From Actinomycetota bacterium (GTDB lineage: Bacteria > Actinomycetota > Acidimicrobiia > IMCC26256 > PALSA-610), in the NCBI GenBank assembly GCA_005773635.1, contig SXHN01000046.1, forward strand, positions 1 through 64,000: a stretch of 64,000 bases of DNA, read 5' to 3'. The translations under genes were made by a program, and so were the position numbers. Below the pieces are notes generated by a model. It did no database searches. It had not been told where the DNA came from and saw nothing but the letters and a program-made list of their open reading frames with translations. Of the stretch, positions 24,761 to 32,526 are shown piece after piece (within the stretch, counting starts at the first letter, position 1; each line of letters starts with the position of its first letter).

Positions 24761-25443
24761 GAGTTAGCTACCAACTCAAGCACCTGCGATTCAGGAATCT
24801 TGCCGTTCCATCGGCCGAGTTCCTTGCCTTGCGGCAAGAACAAGATCGACGCGGGCTGCGAAGGGATACCGAGCTTCTGCCACGAAGTAAACGATGCGTC
24901 CCATACGAACGGGAACGAAATGCCGTAACGGTCTCTGAACTGTTGCGCTTCGCCGAATGTGTCTTGTGTGCCAAGGCCCAGCACGGTCAAGGTGTCGCGG
25001 TGCTGTTGAGCAAACTGCTCAACACCGGGAGCTTCCCGGTTGCACACCGGTCAGTGAGGCGCCCAAAACCACACCAAGAGTGGCGTGCCTGCAGGCACAA
25101 CGCCGGTGAGCTGCACCGTCGCTCCGTTGCTCACATCGCGAACCTGAAGTGATGGCAATGGGGAGACCGCGGCCGGCTGCGTGCTGGAGGTTGCGGGTTT
25201 CGGGGCGGCCGTGGGAGGCGGCGCATTCGTTGTGGATGGCGCCGGAGCGCTCGTTGTAGCGCCATCGGTCGAATTCGTGGTGGACGTGTTCGATGGGCCA
25301 GAAGTCGTGCTGAGGTTGCCTGCCGTAGTGGCCCCGTCGGCGGTCGGCGAGTCGCTTCCGCACGCCGCGAACCCCGCAGCGCTGACCATGATCGTCAACG
25401 CTCCCACGACGCGACGAACTGATTCAATCACCGATCGTTGCAC
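24757..25443 (-). CDS. Candidate selenoprotein: TlpA/thioredoxin-like lipoprotein with UxxC (in-frame TGA) motif
   Basis: 228 codons with one in-frame TGA at 25051-25053. The N-terminus has a signal sequence with a lipobox-like FAAC (Cys28), then a Thr/Ser/Pro-rich tether (about 35-95), then a thioredoxin fold. The redox site reads W-A-P-H-TGA-P-V-C, so TGA131 replaces the first Cys of CxxC and Cys134 is the second. Downstream, the frame stays open for 97 codons that complete the fold, including a cis-Pro loop (GIPSQPASILF). Two perfect hairpins follow the TGA. The ORF track splits this into 25051-25443 and 24757-25047, but the latter start has no ribosome site. Selenocysteine insertion is the favoured reading; a nonsense mutation of a Cys codon is the alternative. 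The gene start overlaps the nhaA stop by 16 bp. Confidence 0.75.
25005..25040 (-). promoter_or_regulatory. Candidate bacterial SECIS: two tandem perfect stem-loops 3' of the in-frame TGA
   Basis: On the coding (minus) strand, 10 nt after the TGA, ACCGGGA-AGC-TCCCGGT forms a 7-bp stem with a 3-nt loop (25040-25024). It is directly followed by GTTGAGCA-GTT-TGCTCAAC, an 8-bp stem with a 3-nt loop (25023-25005). In the first loop the G is the second base, 19 nt after the TGA. In the second loop the G is the first base, 36 nt after it. Published bacterial SECIS models call for a small apical loop with a G in its first two bases about 16-37 nt after the UGA. Either hairpin could serve. Confidence 0.65.
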
Positions 25444-26708
25444 GATATCTCCCGCCTCGAATGAGCCATCAGCGCCACGCTACCGACAATTCCGGCAATC
25501 ACGGACGCGGCCAGCACTCCAATCTTGGCGGCGTCGCGCAATGACGGATCCCCGAACGCGAGATCGGACACAAACAAGCTCACCGTAAATCCAATGCCGG
25601 CCAACGCTGCGGCGCCGAATATCTGAACCCACGAGACACTCGCGGGCAAAACTGCAAGGCCCATGCGGACCGCAACCCACACTGCTATTGAAATCCCCAA
25701 GATTTTCCCGACCAACAACCCTGCGACGACTCCGATCGCTACCCGTCCTGCGCCCACTCCATCGAAGGCACTTCCGTTAATCCGCACTCCTGCGTTTGCC
25801 AACGCAAATACCGGCATCACCACAAACGCCGACCAAGGGTGGAGAACATGTTCCACTGATTCGGCAGTTGGAAGATTCTTGCCGCGGCGATTTGGTTGTG
25901 GATGCGTCGGCAACAACAAGCCAAGTATCACGCCTGCAACTGTTGCGTGTACGCCAGACTTAAATACGGCAATCCACAAGGTCACTGCACACACAATGAA
26001 TACGATGCGCGACCGAACGCCAACGATCCATAAGCCGCACAACAGCACGATGTTTGCGGCAGCCAGCAACAGCCAGCCACCGGACATACTCTTGGAATAG
26101 AACAACGCAATCACTGCGATCGCGCCGAGGTCATCGACGATTGCGAGGGCCAAGAGAAAGACTTTGAGCCCAGCCGGAATCCGCGGCCCAAGCAACGCAA
26201 GAATTCCCAATGCGAATGCAATGTCGGTGGCCATGGGGATTCCCCACCCGCCGCTGCCGCGCTGACCGGCATTCAAGGCGGCGAAGATCACCGCAGGCAC
26301 CACCATGCCCCCAATCGCCGCCACCGCGGGCAGCATTGCGGCCTGGCGATCCCGCAACTCGCCCACGACGAGTTCACGCTTGATCTCAACACCGACGATA
26401 AAAAAGAACACGGCCATCAACGCGTCGTTGACCCAGGCATGAAGACTCTCATCAATACGCGCGCAGCCGAATCCCAACGAAACATGATGGTCCCACAGGG
26501 ATTCGTAGCCGTGACGTACCCCAGAATTCGCCCAAATTAAGGCGATGAGGGCCATTACGACGAGCACGATTCCGCCCGACGCTTCCGATTGCACGAAGGC
26601 TCCAAATGCATCTCGCGGCCGGCGAGAACCCCCTTGGTCGCGCTCGCCTGCATCGGCCAAAACTCCTGGTGCGGGCATAGTCCGACCGTATCCGAACTCG
26701 CTAGTCAC
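25428..26708 (-). CDS. nhaA: Na+/H+ antiporter NhaA
   Basis: 426 aa, strongly hydrophobic with about 11-12 membrane helices. NhaA signatures are clear: VFFFIVGVEIKRELVVGEL, PMATDIAFALGILALLG, and the ion-binding Asp pair in LAIVDDLGAIAVIALFY. It exchanges Na+ (or Li+) for protons across the cytoplasmic membrane in pH and salt homeostasis. The start ATG 26708 could be replaced by the in-frame ATG at 26678. It is followed, with a 16-bp overlap, by the TlpA-like candidate selenoprotein gene, so the two are probably co-transcribed. Confidence 0.95.
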   Translation of the reverse strand: MTSEFGYGRTMPAPGVLADAGERDQGGSRRPRDAFGAFVQSEASGGIVLVVMALIALIWANSGVRHGYESLWDHHVSLGFGCARIDESLHAWVNDALMAVFFFIVGVEIKRELVVGELRDRQAAMLPAVAAIGGMVVPAVIFAALNAGQRGSGGWGIPMATDIAFALGILALLGPRIPAGLKVFLLALAIVDDLGAIAVIALFYSKSMSGGWLLLAAANIVLLCGLWIVGVRSRIVFIVCAVTLWIAVFKSGVHATVAGVILGLLLPTHPQPNRRGKNLPTAESVEHVLHPWSAFVVMPVFALANAGVRINGSAFDGVGAGRVAIGVVAGLLVGKILGISIAVWVAVRMGLAVLPASVSWVQIFGAAALAGIGFTVSLFVSDLAFGDPSLRDAAKIGVLAASVIAGIVGSVALMAHSRREISCNDR

Positions 26709-26777
26709 TCCACGGCATTATGCGACTCACTACTGTGAACATCGATGAATCATCCATGTTCAACTGCCGATCTAGTA

Positions 26778-26820
26778 CTTGCGGCGCGCCGGCACCTCTG
26801 GACTCACATGTCGCCGCAAG
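26778..26820. terminator. 9-bp perfect inverted repeat in the nhaA-arsC gap
   Basis: The arms cttgcggcg (26778-26786) and cgccgcaag (26812-26820) flank a 25-nt loop in the 181-bp gap downstream of arsC and upstream of nhaA. It could terminate arsC transcription or bind a regulator of nhaA. No U-tract. The rest of the gap holds no recognised feature. Confidence 0.3.
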
Positions 26821-26889
26821 ATCGCGACACGATGACGGTGATCGAGCGCGGCGACGGCTGAGGCGTCCACCAAAATCGGCTGACGCGAA

Positions 26890-27240
26890 CTACAGCAGCG
26901 CGTTGATTTTATCTTTCGGGCGAGCGAGGATAACGGTCTTGCCTTTGATCGCGATCGGCCGTTGCATCAACTCAGGGTGGGCAAGCAGCACCTTCACCAC
27001 GGCGGCTTTCGTCGTGTAGTCGGCTTTGTTGAGACCCAGTTCCTTGAACCGATTGTCGTCGCGCACCAGTTCTGCTGGTTCAACATCGATTGACCCAACG
27101 ATTGTTTCGAGTTGCGCCTTGCTCAATGGCGTTTTCAGATACTGCACAACGTCAACCGCGACGCCAGCCTCGCCAAGGATCTCCAGCACGCCACGGGAAG
27201 TCCCACAGTTGGGATTGTGGTACACAACAACATCAGCCAT
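26890..27240 (-). CDS. arsC: Arsenate reductase, ArsC/Spx glutaredoxin-like family
   Basis: 116 aa. The catalytic Cys lies in NPNCGTSRGVLE near residue 12, and the arsenate-binding Arg in MQRPIAIKG near residue 93, both as in glutaredoxin-coupled ArsC. It reduces arsenate to arsenite in the cytoplasm. No arsR, arsB or acr3 gene is nearby, so arsenic inducibility is not supported by context, and a general YfgD/Spx-like redox role remains possible. Confidence 0.9.
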   Translation of the reverse strand: MADVVVYHNPNCGTSRGVLEILGEAGVAVDVVQYLKTPLSKAQLETIVGSIDVEPAELVRDDNRFKELGLNKADYTTKAAVVKVLLAHPELMQRPIAIKGKTVILARPKDKINALL

Positions 27241-27270
27241 CCCCCCACTCTATGCAGGTAACCGCAATGT

Positions 27271-28956
27271 TCACGCGACGACGCGGAAGACTTCTTCGAG
27301 GCTCGTTTGACCCAGTGATGCTTTGCGCAGGCCGTCTTGACGCAGGCTGACCATGCCTTGCATGAGTGCGAGTTTGGCGATGTCGTCGCTGGATCGGTGT
27401 TCGATGATCGCGCGTTCGATTTCTTCGGTGATGAGCAGTACCTCGTGTATGCCAAATCGACCGCGGTATCCGGTGCGGCCACACGAAGTGCAGCCGATGG
27501 CGCGCCACAGACTTGGCCACTCGTCGCCCGTGAGTGAGTCCATGGGCCAATGCGCGGCAACGAGTTCAGATTCCGATGGTTGATATTGCTCTTTGCACTT
27601 TTCACAGAGCTTCCGAGCGAGCCGTTGCGCTACGACACAATCGAGCGCCGATGTGACGAGAAAGGGCTCGACCCCCATTTCGACGAGGCGCATGGGCGTG
27701 GATGCAGCGTCGTTGGTATGCAAGGTAGACAGCACAAGGTGACCGGTGAGGGCAGCTTCAATTGCGATGATCGACGTCTCCCGATCACGGATCTCTCCCA
27801 CAAGCAAAATATCGGGGTCGGATCGCAGGATGGCACGCAAGGCACCTGCGAACGTAAGCCCGGCTTTCGGGTGCACCTGCACCTGGTTGATGCCAGCGAG
27901 CCGATACTCAACGGGGTCTTCAACGGTGATGATGTTGCGATCCGGTTTGTTGAGAATGTTGAGTGTCGCGTAGAGCGTGGTTGATTTTCCAGAGCCAGTA
28001 GGGCCGGTGACGAGGATTGTGCCGTACGGCTTGCGGTATGCACTTGAAAATCGTTCCATGGTTTCAGGGAGAAACCCGAGTTCTTCGAGTCGCAACAGCG
28101 CGTTTCCTTTGTCCAAGATCCGCATCACGATCTTTTCGCCGTACACCGTGGGAAGTGTCGCCACGCGCAGGTCAATTCCTCGCCCGCCCACTTTCATAGA
28201 GATACGTCCGTCTTGCGGTACCCGGCGCTCGGCAATATTGATATCGGCCATCAGTTTGATGCGTGAAATCACACCATTTTGAATTTGCCGGGGCGCGTGC
28301 ATCACTTCGTGCAACACGCCATCGATGCGGAATCGGACCCGAAGGTTGTTTTCAGTTGGCTCGATGTGAATGTCGCTCGCTCGGTCACCGACCGCTTGTG
28401 TAACGAGCAGATTCACGAATTTGACAATGGGCGCGTCTTCGACAACCTCGTGAAGATTCGTCAGACCTTCATCGACATCGTCTAGCTCATCAAATGCAAG
28501 CTGCGCGACCGAATCGACCTCGGTGTCGACGCGAAAATTTCGGTCGAGAAGTTCGCCGATCTGAGAGGGAGTAGCGACGACCGATTTGAGATCTTGTCCT
28601 GTGATCGCGCGGATGTCGTCGAGCGCAAAGACGTTTGATGGGTCTGCCATCGCGATGACGAGCCGTCCATCATCCCACCCGACCGGCAGCACTTGATATC
28701 GCCGCGCGACAGTTTCGGTGACGAGTGCGGCGACGCCGAAATCGATCGGGTAGTCGTTGAGATCAACGAATTCGATGCCCACTTGGCGAGCGAGTGTCCG
28801 AACCACTTCCGCCTCCGCAACGGTGCCGGTCTCAATCAAGATTCGCCCGAGCGGCTTGCCTGACTGCTCTTGGTCGCGGAGTGCCGCGTCGAGTTGGGCC
28901 TCGGTGAGGAGGCCTTCGCGAAGTAAGAGCGCGCCGAGAGACGGTGCCTCGGACAG
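27271..28956 (-). CDS. pilB: PilB/GspE-type type IV pilus assembly ATPase (probable CTG start)
   Basis: 561 aa from CTG 28956. The ORF track starts at TTG 28839, but the frame upstream encodes a conserved N-terminal segment (LREGLLTEAQLDAALRDQ) and a strong GAGGAGG lies 6 nt before the CTG, with no ATG/GTG in frame. An N-terminal MshEN/T2SSE-N domain is followed by the ATPase with Walker A GPTGSGKSTTLYATL, the Asp and His boxes (EDPVEYRLAGINQVQV, STLHTNDAAS) and a tetracysteine zinc site (CEKC, CTSC). It powers polymerisation of a pilus or pseudopilus at the cytoplasmic membrane. The DUF4388 gene is 64 bp upstream. PilC and the PilMNO-type genes are not in the window. Confidence 0.92.
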   Translation of the reverse strand: MSEAPSLGALLLREGLLTEAQLDAALRDQEQSGKPLGRILIETGTVAEAEVVRTLARQVGIEFVDLNDYPIDFGVAALVTETVARRYQVLPVGWDDGRLVIAMADPSNVFALDDIRAITGQDLKSVVATPSQIGELLDRNFRVDTEVDSVAQLAFDELDDVDEGLTNLHEVVEDAPIVKFVNLLVTQAVGDRASDIHIEPTENNLRVRFRIDGVLHEVMHAPRQIQNGVISRIKLMADINIAERRVPQDGRISMKVGGRGIDLRVATLPTVYGEKIVMRILDKGNALLRLEELGFLPETMERFSSAYRKPYGTILVTGPTGSGKSTTLYATLNILNKPDRNIITVEDPVEYRLAGINQVQVHPKAGLTFAGALRAILRSDPDILLVGEIRDRETSIIAIEAALTGHLVLSTLHTNDAASTPMRLVEMGVEPFLVTSALDCVVAQRLARKLCEKCKEQYQPSESELVAAHWPMDSLTGDEWPSLWRAIGCTSCGRTGYRGRFGIHEVLLITEEIERAIIEHRSSDDIAKLALMQGMVSLRQDGLRKASLGQTSLEEVFRVVA

Positions 28957-29019
28957 AGTGAGCCTCCTCGTAGTGGAAACCCAACTATCGGCAGATTGAG
29001 TCGGCCTCTAGAGCCGCAA

Positions 29020-29997
29020 TCACGCCTCTCGCAGCCCAGAGAAGAGTCGCAAAATCGCACCGCGATCGCGGGGATCTGAACTTTCAGCCGCCTCTTCGGT
29101 TGTTTGGGCGCCATCGTGCGCACTGGCTTCGACCGCAGCATTCACCTGAGGCGCCAAGTTGCCGGCCGAAATCGCCACCGTCGACACTGCTACTGGCCCA
29201 TCTGCTGGCCCGTCTGCTGGCCCATCTGCTGGCCCCGACATGGTCGAGGCGGATTCAGCCGCAACAACAACTTCCGTCAGCGCGTCGACTCCTGGCCCGT
29301 AGGGAGCGACAGGCACTACCCGAGGGCCGAAGTATGCAACATCGTCATGCTGGCCCGACGGGCCAGCATCGCTGGCGTCGCGCTCATCGCGAGCCGAGAG
29401 CGTCGATGGTTCCTTGAGATCTAGTGCCCCGCGCCGAACAAGCTCCGCGACGCAACGACATACTTCAACAAGCGACTCACGCTGGGTATCGACAAGATCC
29501 GACACCGACGAGTATCCGTCGATCCGTGCCAACAGCGACCATTCGTTGGCCGAAACAGTGATCTCAGCTCCTGAAAGCCGCGTTGCAAGCGCGGGACGAA
29601 GGTCCGTCGACGGGATCACTTCACAGATCTCGTTCCATTCGGCATTCAAAAGCTCCAACTCAGCAAGCAGTGGCTCCACGGCGATGACCACGTCGTGGCG
29701 GCTATCGCCCTGATCGTTGGCAGCGAAGCGGAAACTTCCGCCTGGATTTCGAGCCACGGTGAAGCAAACGTCGAGGGCGCGTCGATGCAAATCGGTCTCG
29801 TCAATCGCGATCCCGCGCCGATCAGTGCTCTCGGCACCACTGCATTCGCCTTCGTGGAAGTCGATTCGCCCCGCGGCGCCACCGGCTTCCATAACCAGTT
29901 CGCCCGATTTCCGCCCCGCCGCGAGCATCCGCAACAAATCTGCGAGCGCTACGACATCGAATGTTCCCTGCAATGACACTGCGATCGACCTCCTCAT
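29020..29997 (-). CDS. DUF4388 domain protein
   Basis: 325 aa. Residues about 5-105 match DUF4388 (MRRSIAVSLQGTFDVVALADLLRMLAAGRKSGELVM, then GRIDFHEGECSGA), a domain found in response-regulator-like and gliding-associated proteins such as PatA relatives. A middle winged-helix-like region (LLARIDGYSSVSDLVDT) is followed by a low-complexity tail including a GPADGPADGPADGP repeat. It has no membrane segment. Lying just upstream of the pilus ATPase gene, it may regulate pilus function, which is inference from position and family. Confidence 0.82.
   Translation of the reverse strand: MRRSIAVSLQGTFDVVALADLLRMLAAGRKSGELVMEAGGAAGRIDFHEGECSGAESTDRRGIAIDETDLHRRALDVCFTVARNPGGSFRFAANDQGDSRHDVVIAVEPLLAELELLNAEWNEICEVIPSTDLRPALATRLSGAEITVSANEWSLLARIDGYSSVSDLVDTQRESLVEVCRCVAELVRRGALDLKEPSTLSARDERDASDAGPSGQHDDVAYFGPRVVPVAPYGPGVDALTEVVVAAESASTMSGPADGPADGPADGPVAVSTVAISAGNLAPQVNAAVEASAHDGAQTTEEAAESSDPRDRGAILRLFSGLREA
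29193..29236. repeat. 12-bp tandem repeat (3.7 units) inside the DUF4388 gene
   Basis: ctggcccatctg is repeated with one base variant in the second unit and continues partially in a fourth. It encodes GPAD units on the minus strand, so expansion or contraction would keep the frame. Confidence 0.85.
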
Positions 29998-30059
29998 CGC
30001 AGTATCGGCAGAACAGGGCCCGCGAGTTGAATCGGGTTACGACGTCAGTTGAGTTCGGT

Positions 30060-30914
30060 TCAACTCGATGTCCTGCTCGAAAGTTCCTGGAGCGCCGCCG
30101 CTCGCATGGCTGAAATGGACGGTTCAAGGCCTGTCCAAGCCGTAAACGCCAGCGCGGCTTGGTGAATCAGCATGCCGAGACCGTCAATTGTGACCGCTCC
30201 CGCGGCGTCAGCAACACGCAGTAGCGGCGTATCCAGGGGGGTGTAGACGAGATCCACCACGCAATGCTTAGGGGTCAACCCTGAGGCGTCAAAAACGAGA
30301 TTCGGGTCGCCCAGCATGCCGACCGGAGTGCATTGCACAATGATGTTGGCCGCGAGTGCGGCGGGCGTGCGCTGATCCCAAGCAGTGGTGTCAATCCCAG
30401 CGTGGAGCGCGGCGACCACCTGGGCCGCTTGCTCATTACGGGCGGCGACAAGCACGGACGCGCCGCTTCGGGCCAGCGCCAGAGCCACCGCACGCGCAGC
30501 ACCGCCGGCACCGAGCAGCACAACTGACTGCCCCGCAACTTCGACGTTGTGATCACGCAACGATGCGACGAAACCAGGCCCGTCGGTGGAATCGCCGAGC
30601 AGTCGGCCATCGGTCGTCCGCGACACGCAGTTCACCGATCGCAGTTGCGAGGCATCGGCACTGAGTTCATCGCAGTGGAGCGCGGCCTCAGTCTTGTGAG
30701 GCATTGTCACCGAAAGGCCCGCGATTCCTAGAGTGCGCATCGCTTCAAGTGCGTTGCCAGCATTTCCTGCGCTAACTGTAAACGCGCCGAACATCCAGTT
30801 GAGATCGGCGGCGCGGAATGCGGCGTTGTGCAAAACGGGCGACAACGAATGCGTGATCGGATCACCGATGACTGCGGCAAGGCGAGTCTGACCATCGGGA
30901 GCCCAACCGACCAT
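30060..30914 (-). CDS. aroE: Shikimate dehydrogenase
   Basis: 284 aa. The substrate-binding motif GDPITHSLSPVLHNAAF near residue 17, the catalytic Lys in TMPHKTEAALHCD, the Asp in DSTDGPGF and the nucleotide motif LLGAGGAARAVALALA are all present. It reduces 3-dehydroshikimate with NADPH in aromatic amino-acid synthesis. Its start codon shares one base with the mltG stop, placing it last in the alaS-ruvX-mltG-aroE operon, a common actinobacterial order. Confidence 0.95.
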   Translation of the reverse strand: MVGWAPDGQTRLAAVIGDPITHSLSPVLHNAAFRAADLNWMFGAFTVSAGNAGNALEAMRTLGIAGLSVTMPHKTEAALHCDELSADASQLRSVNCVSRTTDGRLLGDSTDGPGFVASLRDHNVEVAGQSVVLLGAGGAARAVALALARSGASVLVAARNEQAAQVVAALHAGIDTTAWDQRTPAALAANIIVQCTPVGMLGDPNLVFDASGLTPKHCVVDLVYTPLDTPLLRVADAAGAVTIDGLGMLIHQAALAFTAWTGLEPSISAMRAAALQELSSRTSS

Positions 30915-32086
30915 CAGAGCAGGTCCTTGTCGCGCGCTTCTTGAACGTTGACGAGGTGCTGTTCGTAGGTTTGTGCGAACGCTTGCGTACCGTCTTTGTC
31001 GATGAGCACGTAGTAGAAGAACTTCGTGTCGGCTGGTCGCAACGCCGCGAGCAGGCTTTGCTTGCTCGTAGTCGCGATCGGATTTGGGCCAAGGCCCTTG
31101 TAGCGGTAGGTGTTAAAGAACGAGTCGGTTTGGCGATCCAGTTCTGTATTCGATGGCTTTCGTTGCTGGATCGCATACAACACCGTCGCGTCAATTTGAA
31201 GTTTCATGTCAATTGCTAACCGGTTGTAGATCACCGAAGCGACGAGCGGCCGCTCATCTTCCTTTCGTACTTCCAGTTGGACCATCGCCGCCACCTTCAC
31301 GACGTCGTAGGGGCTGCGTTGGTAATTCGAGGCAAAGGTATCGAGGTAGATCGAGTCGGCAACGGAGTCGAAACGTTTGACCAAGCGTTGCACGACTGCA
31401 AGTTCAGTGAGACGTTCGTCGTTCGGAAAACGGTAGGTGTCGGGATAGAGCAGCCCTTCGGTTGTATGCACGTCCGCGGGTTCAAATTTTGATCGGACCT
31501 GATCGCTCTTGACAATCTCGATGAATTTTTGAGCGTCGAGACCGAGTTGTTCCGATACTGCTTCGGCAACCTCGCTCAGCCACAGGCCCGGGAGTACCTT
31601 CAAAACGACAGATTCGATACGCGGGCCTTTGCGAAGTGTTTCAATTGAGGCTTGGACGCCCATTTCTTCGCGCATTGTGTACTCCCCAAATTTCAATGAA
31701 CCAGGATTGTGCAAGCGCACATAGACCTTGAACGCCAACGCAGATTCGATCACTCGCTTGCGCTCCAATTCATCGGCAATATCCGCGGTTCCTGCGCCCT
31801 CCTTGATGGTAACGATGACCGTCTTGCCATCGGTTGCCGCGCGGTCTATTTCTCGGTCGTACCAAAACTTGGCGCCCCCAATTGCAACCAGTGGAAGCAG
31901 CAACAACGCAATCAAAAGTTTCGCGATCGCGCGCAGGCGACGCCGTTCCTTGCGCGTTGCCTCGGGTGCCGGTGCGCCTTCACCGGACCCATCTACAGTT
32001 GCCGCCCGGCCAGCTTCGTTCCAATTAGCGTCGCCAGTACTGCCGAAGACGGCTTCGACATCGAAGGGCTGGTCGTCGTCGCTCAT
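30914..32086 (-). CDS. mltG: Endolytic murein transglycosylase MltG
   Basis: 390 aa. A charged cytoplasmic tail of about 50 residues precedes one membrane helix (IAKLLIALLLLPLVAIGGAKFW), then the YceG/MltG domain with a LysM-like part (TVIVTIKEGAGTADIADELE) and the catalytic region QLEVRKEDERPLVASVIYNRL, whose Glu is the expected general acid. The end (GLGPNPIATTSKQSLLAALRP) is typical. It cuts nascent glycan strands to set their length. It overlaps ruvX by 4 bp and aroE by 1 bp. Confidence 0.95.
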   Translation of the reverse strand: MSDDDQPFDVEAVFGSTGDANWNEAGRAATVDGSGEGAPAPEATRKERRRLRAIAKLLIALLLLPLVAIGGAKFWYDREIDRAATDGKTVIVTIKEGAGTADIADELERKRVIESALAFKVYVRLHNPGSLKFGEYTMREEMGVQASIETLRKGPRIESVVLKVLPGLWLSEVAEAVSEQLGLDAQKFIEIVKSDQVRSKFEPADVHTTEGLLYPDTYRFPNDERLTELAVVQRLVKRFDSVADSIYLDTFASNYQRSPYDVVKVAAMVQLEVRKEDERPLVASVIYNRLAIDMKLQIDATVLYAIQQRKPSNTELDRQTDSFFNTYRYKGLGPNPIATTSKQSLLAALRPADTKFFYYVLIDKDGTQAFAQTYEQHLVNVQEARDKDLL

Positions 32087-32526
32087 GACATTGCCGTCGA
32101 GTCCAGGTACGCCTGCAGCATGACAGCGGCAGCAACTTTGTCGACAACTGCCGTCTGATCGCGCCCGCGCACTCCGGCCTCGCGCAGACTTCGCTGCGCA
32201 GTGACTGTGGTGAGGCGTTCGTCATGCAACACAACTGAGATTTCATCACCAAATTTGCCCTGCATGGCGTCAACTACCTCGCGTGCCGATCGTGCGGCCG
32301 GCCCGTCTCGGCCGGTGAGCGAAAGCGGCAATCCGACCACAACGAGCTTGACCTCCCACTCGGCAATCGTATTTGCCAGCGCACCGATCAGATCGTTGAT
32401 GGACGCGCCACGGCTCACCACTGCGTGCGGCGATGCGATCACTCGTGACGGATCCGAAAGCGCCAACCCCACTCGCCTGCTGCCAAGATCTACTCCGAGA
32501 ACCCGACCGTGTGGCGATGCATTCAT
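32083..32526 (-). CDS. ruvX: Putative pre-16S rRNA nuclease / Holliday junction resolvase-like protein
   Basis: 147 aa of the YqgF/RuvX family, RNase H fold. The N-terminal motif VLGVDLGSRRVGLALSD carries the first metal-binding Asp, DERLTT the Glu region, and KVAAAVMLQAYLD the C-terminal acid. The family is linked to processing of the 16S rRNA 5' end and related to Holliday-junction resolution. Four-base overlaps join it to alaS upstream and mltG downstream. Confidence 0.94.
   Translation of the reverse strand: MNASPHGRVLGVDLGSRRVGLALSDPSRVIASPHAVVSRGASINDLIGALANTIAEWEVKLVVVGLPLSLTGRDGPAARSAREVVDAMQGKFGDEISVVLHDERLTTVTAQRSLREAGVRGRDQTAVVDKVAAAVMLQAYLDSTAMS

Noticed and set aside
24757-25047. 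Separate 96-aa gene starting at GTG 25047
   Set aside because: No ribosome site before the GTG, and it would start inside a CxxC motif of a thioredoxin fold; it is the second part of the TGA-containing gene.
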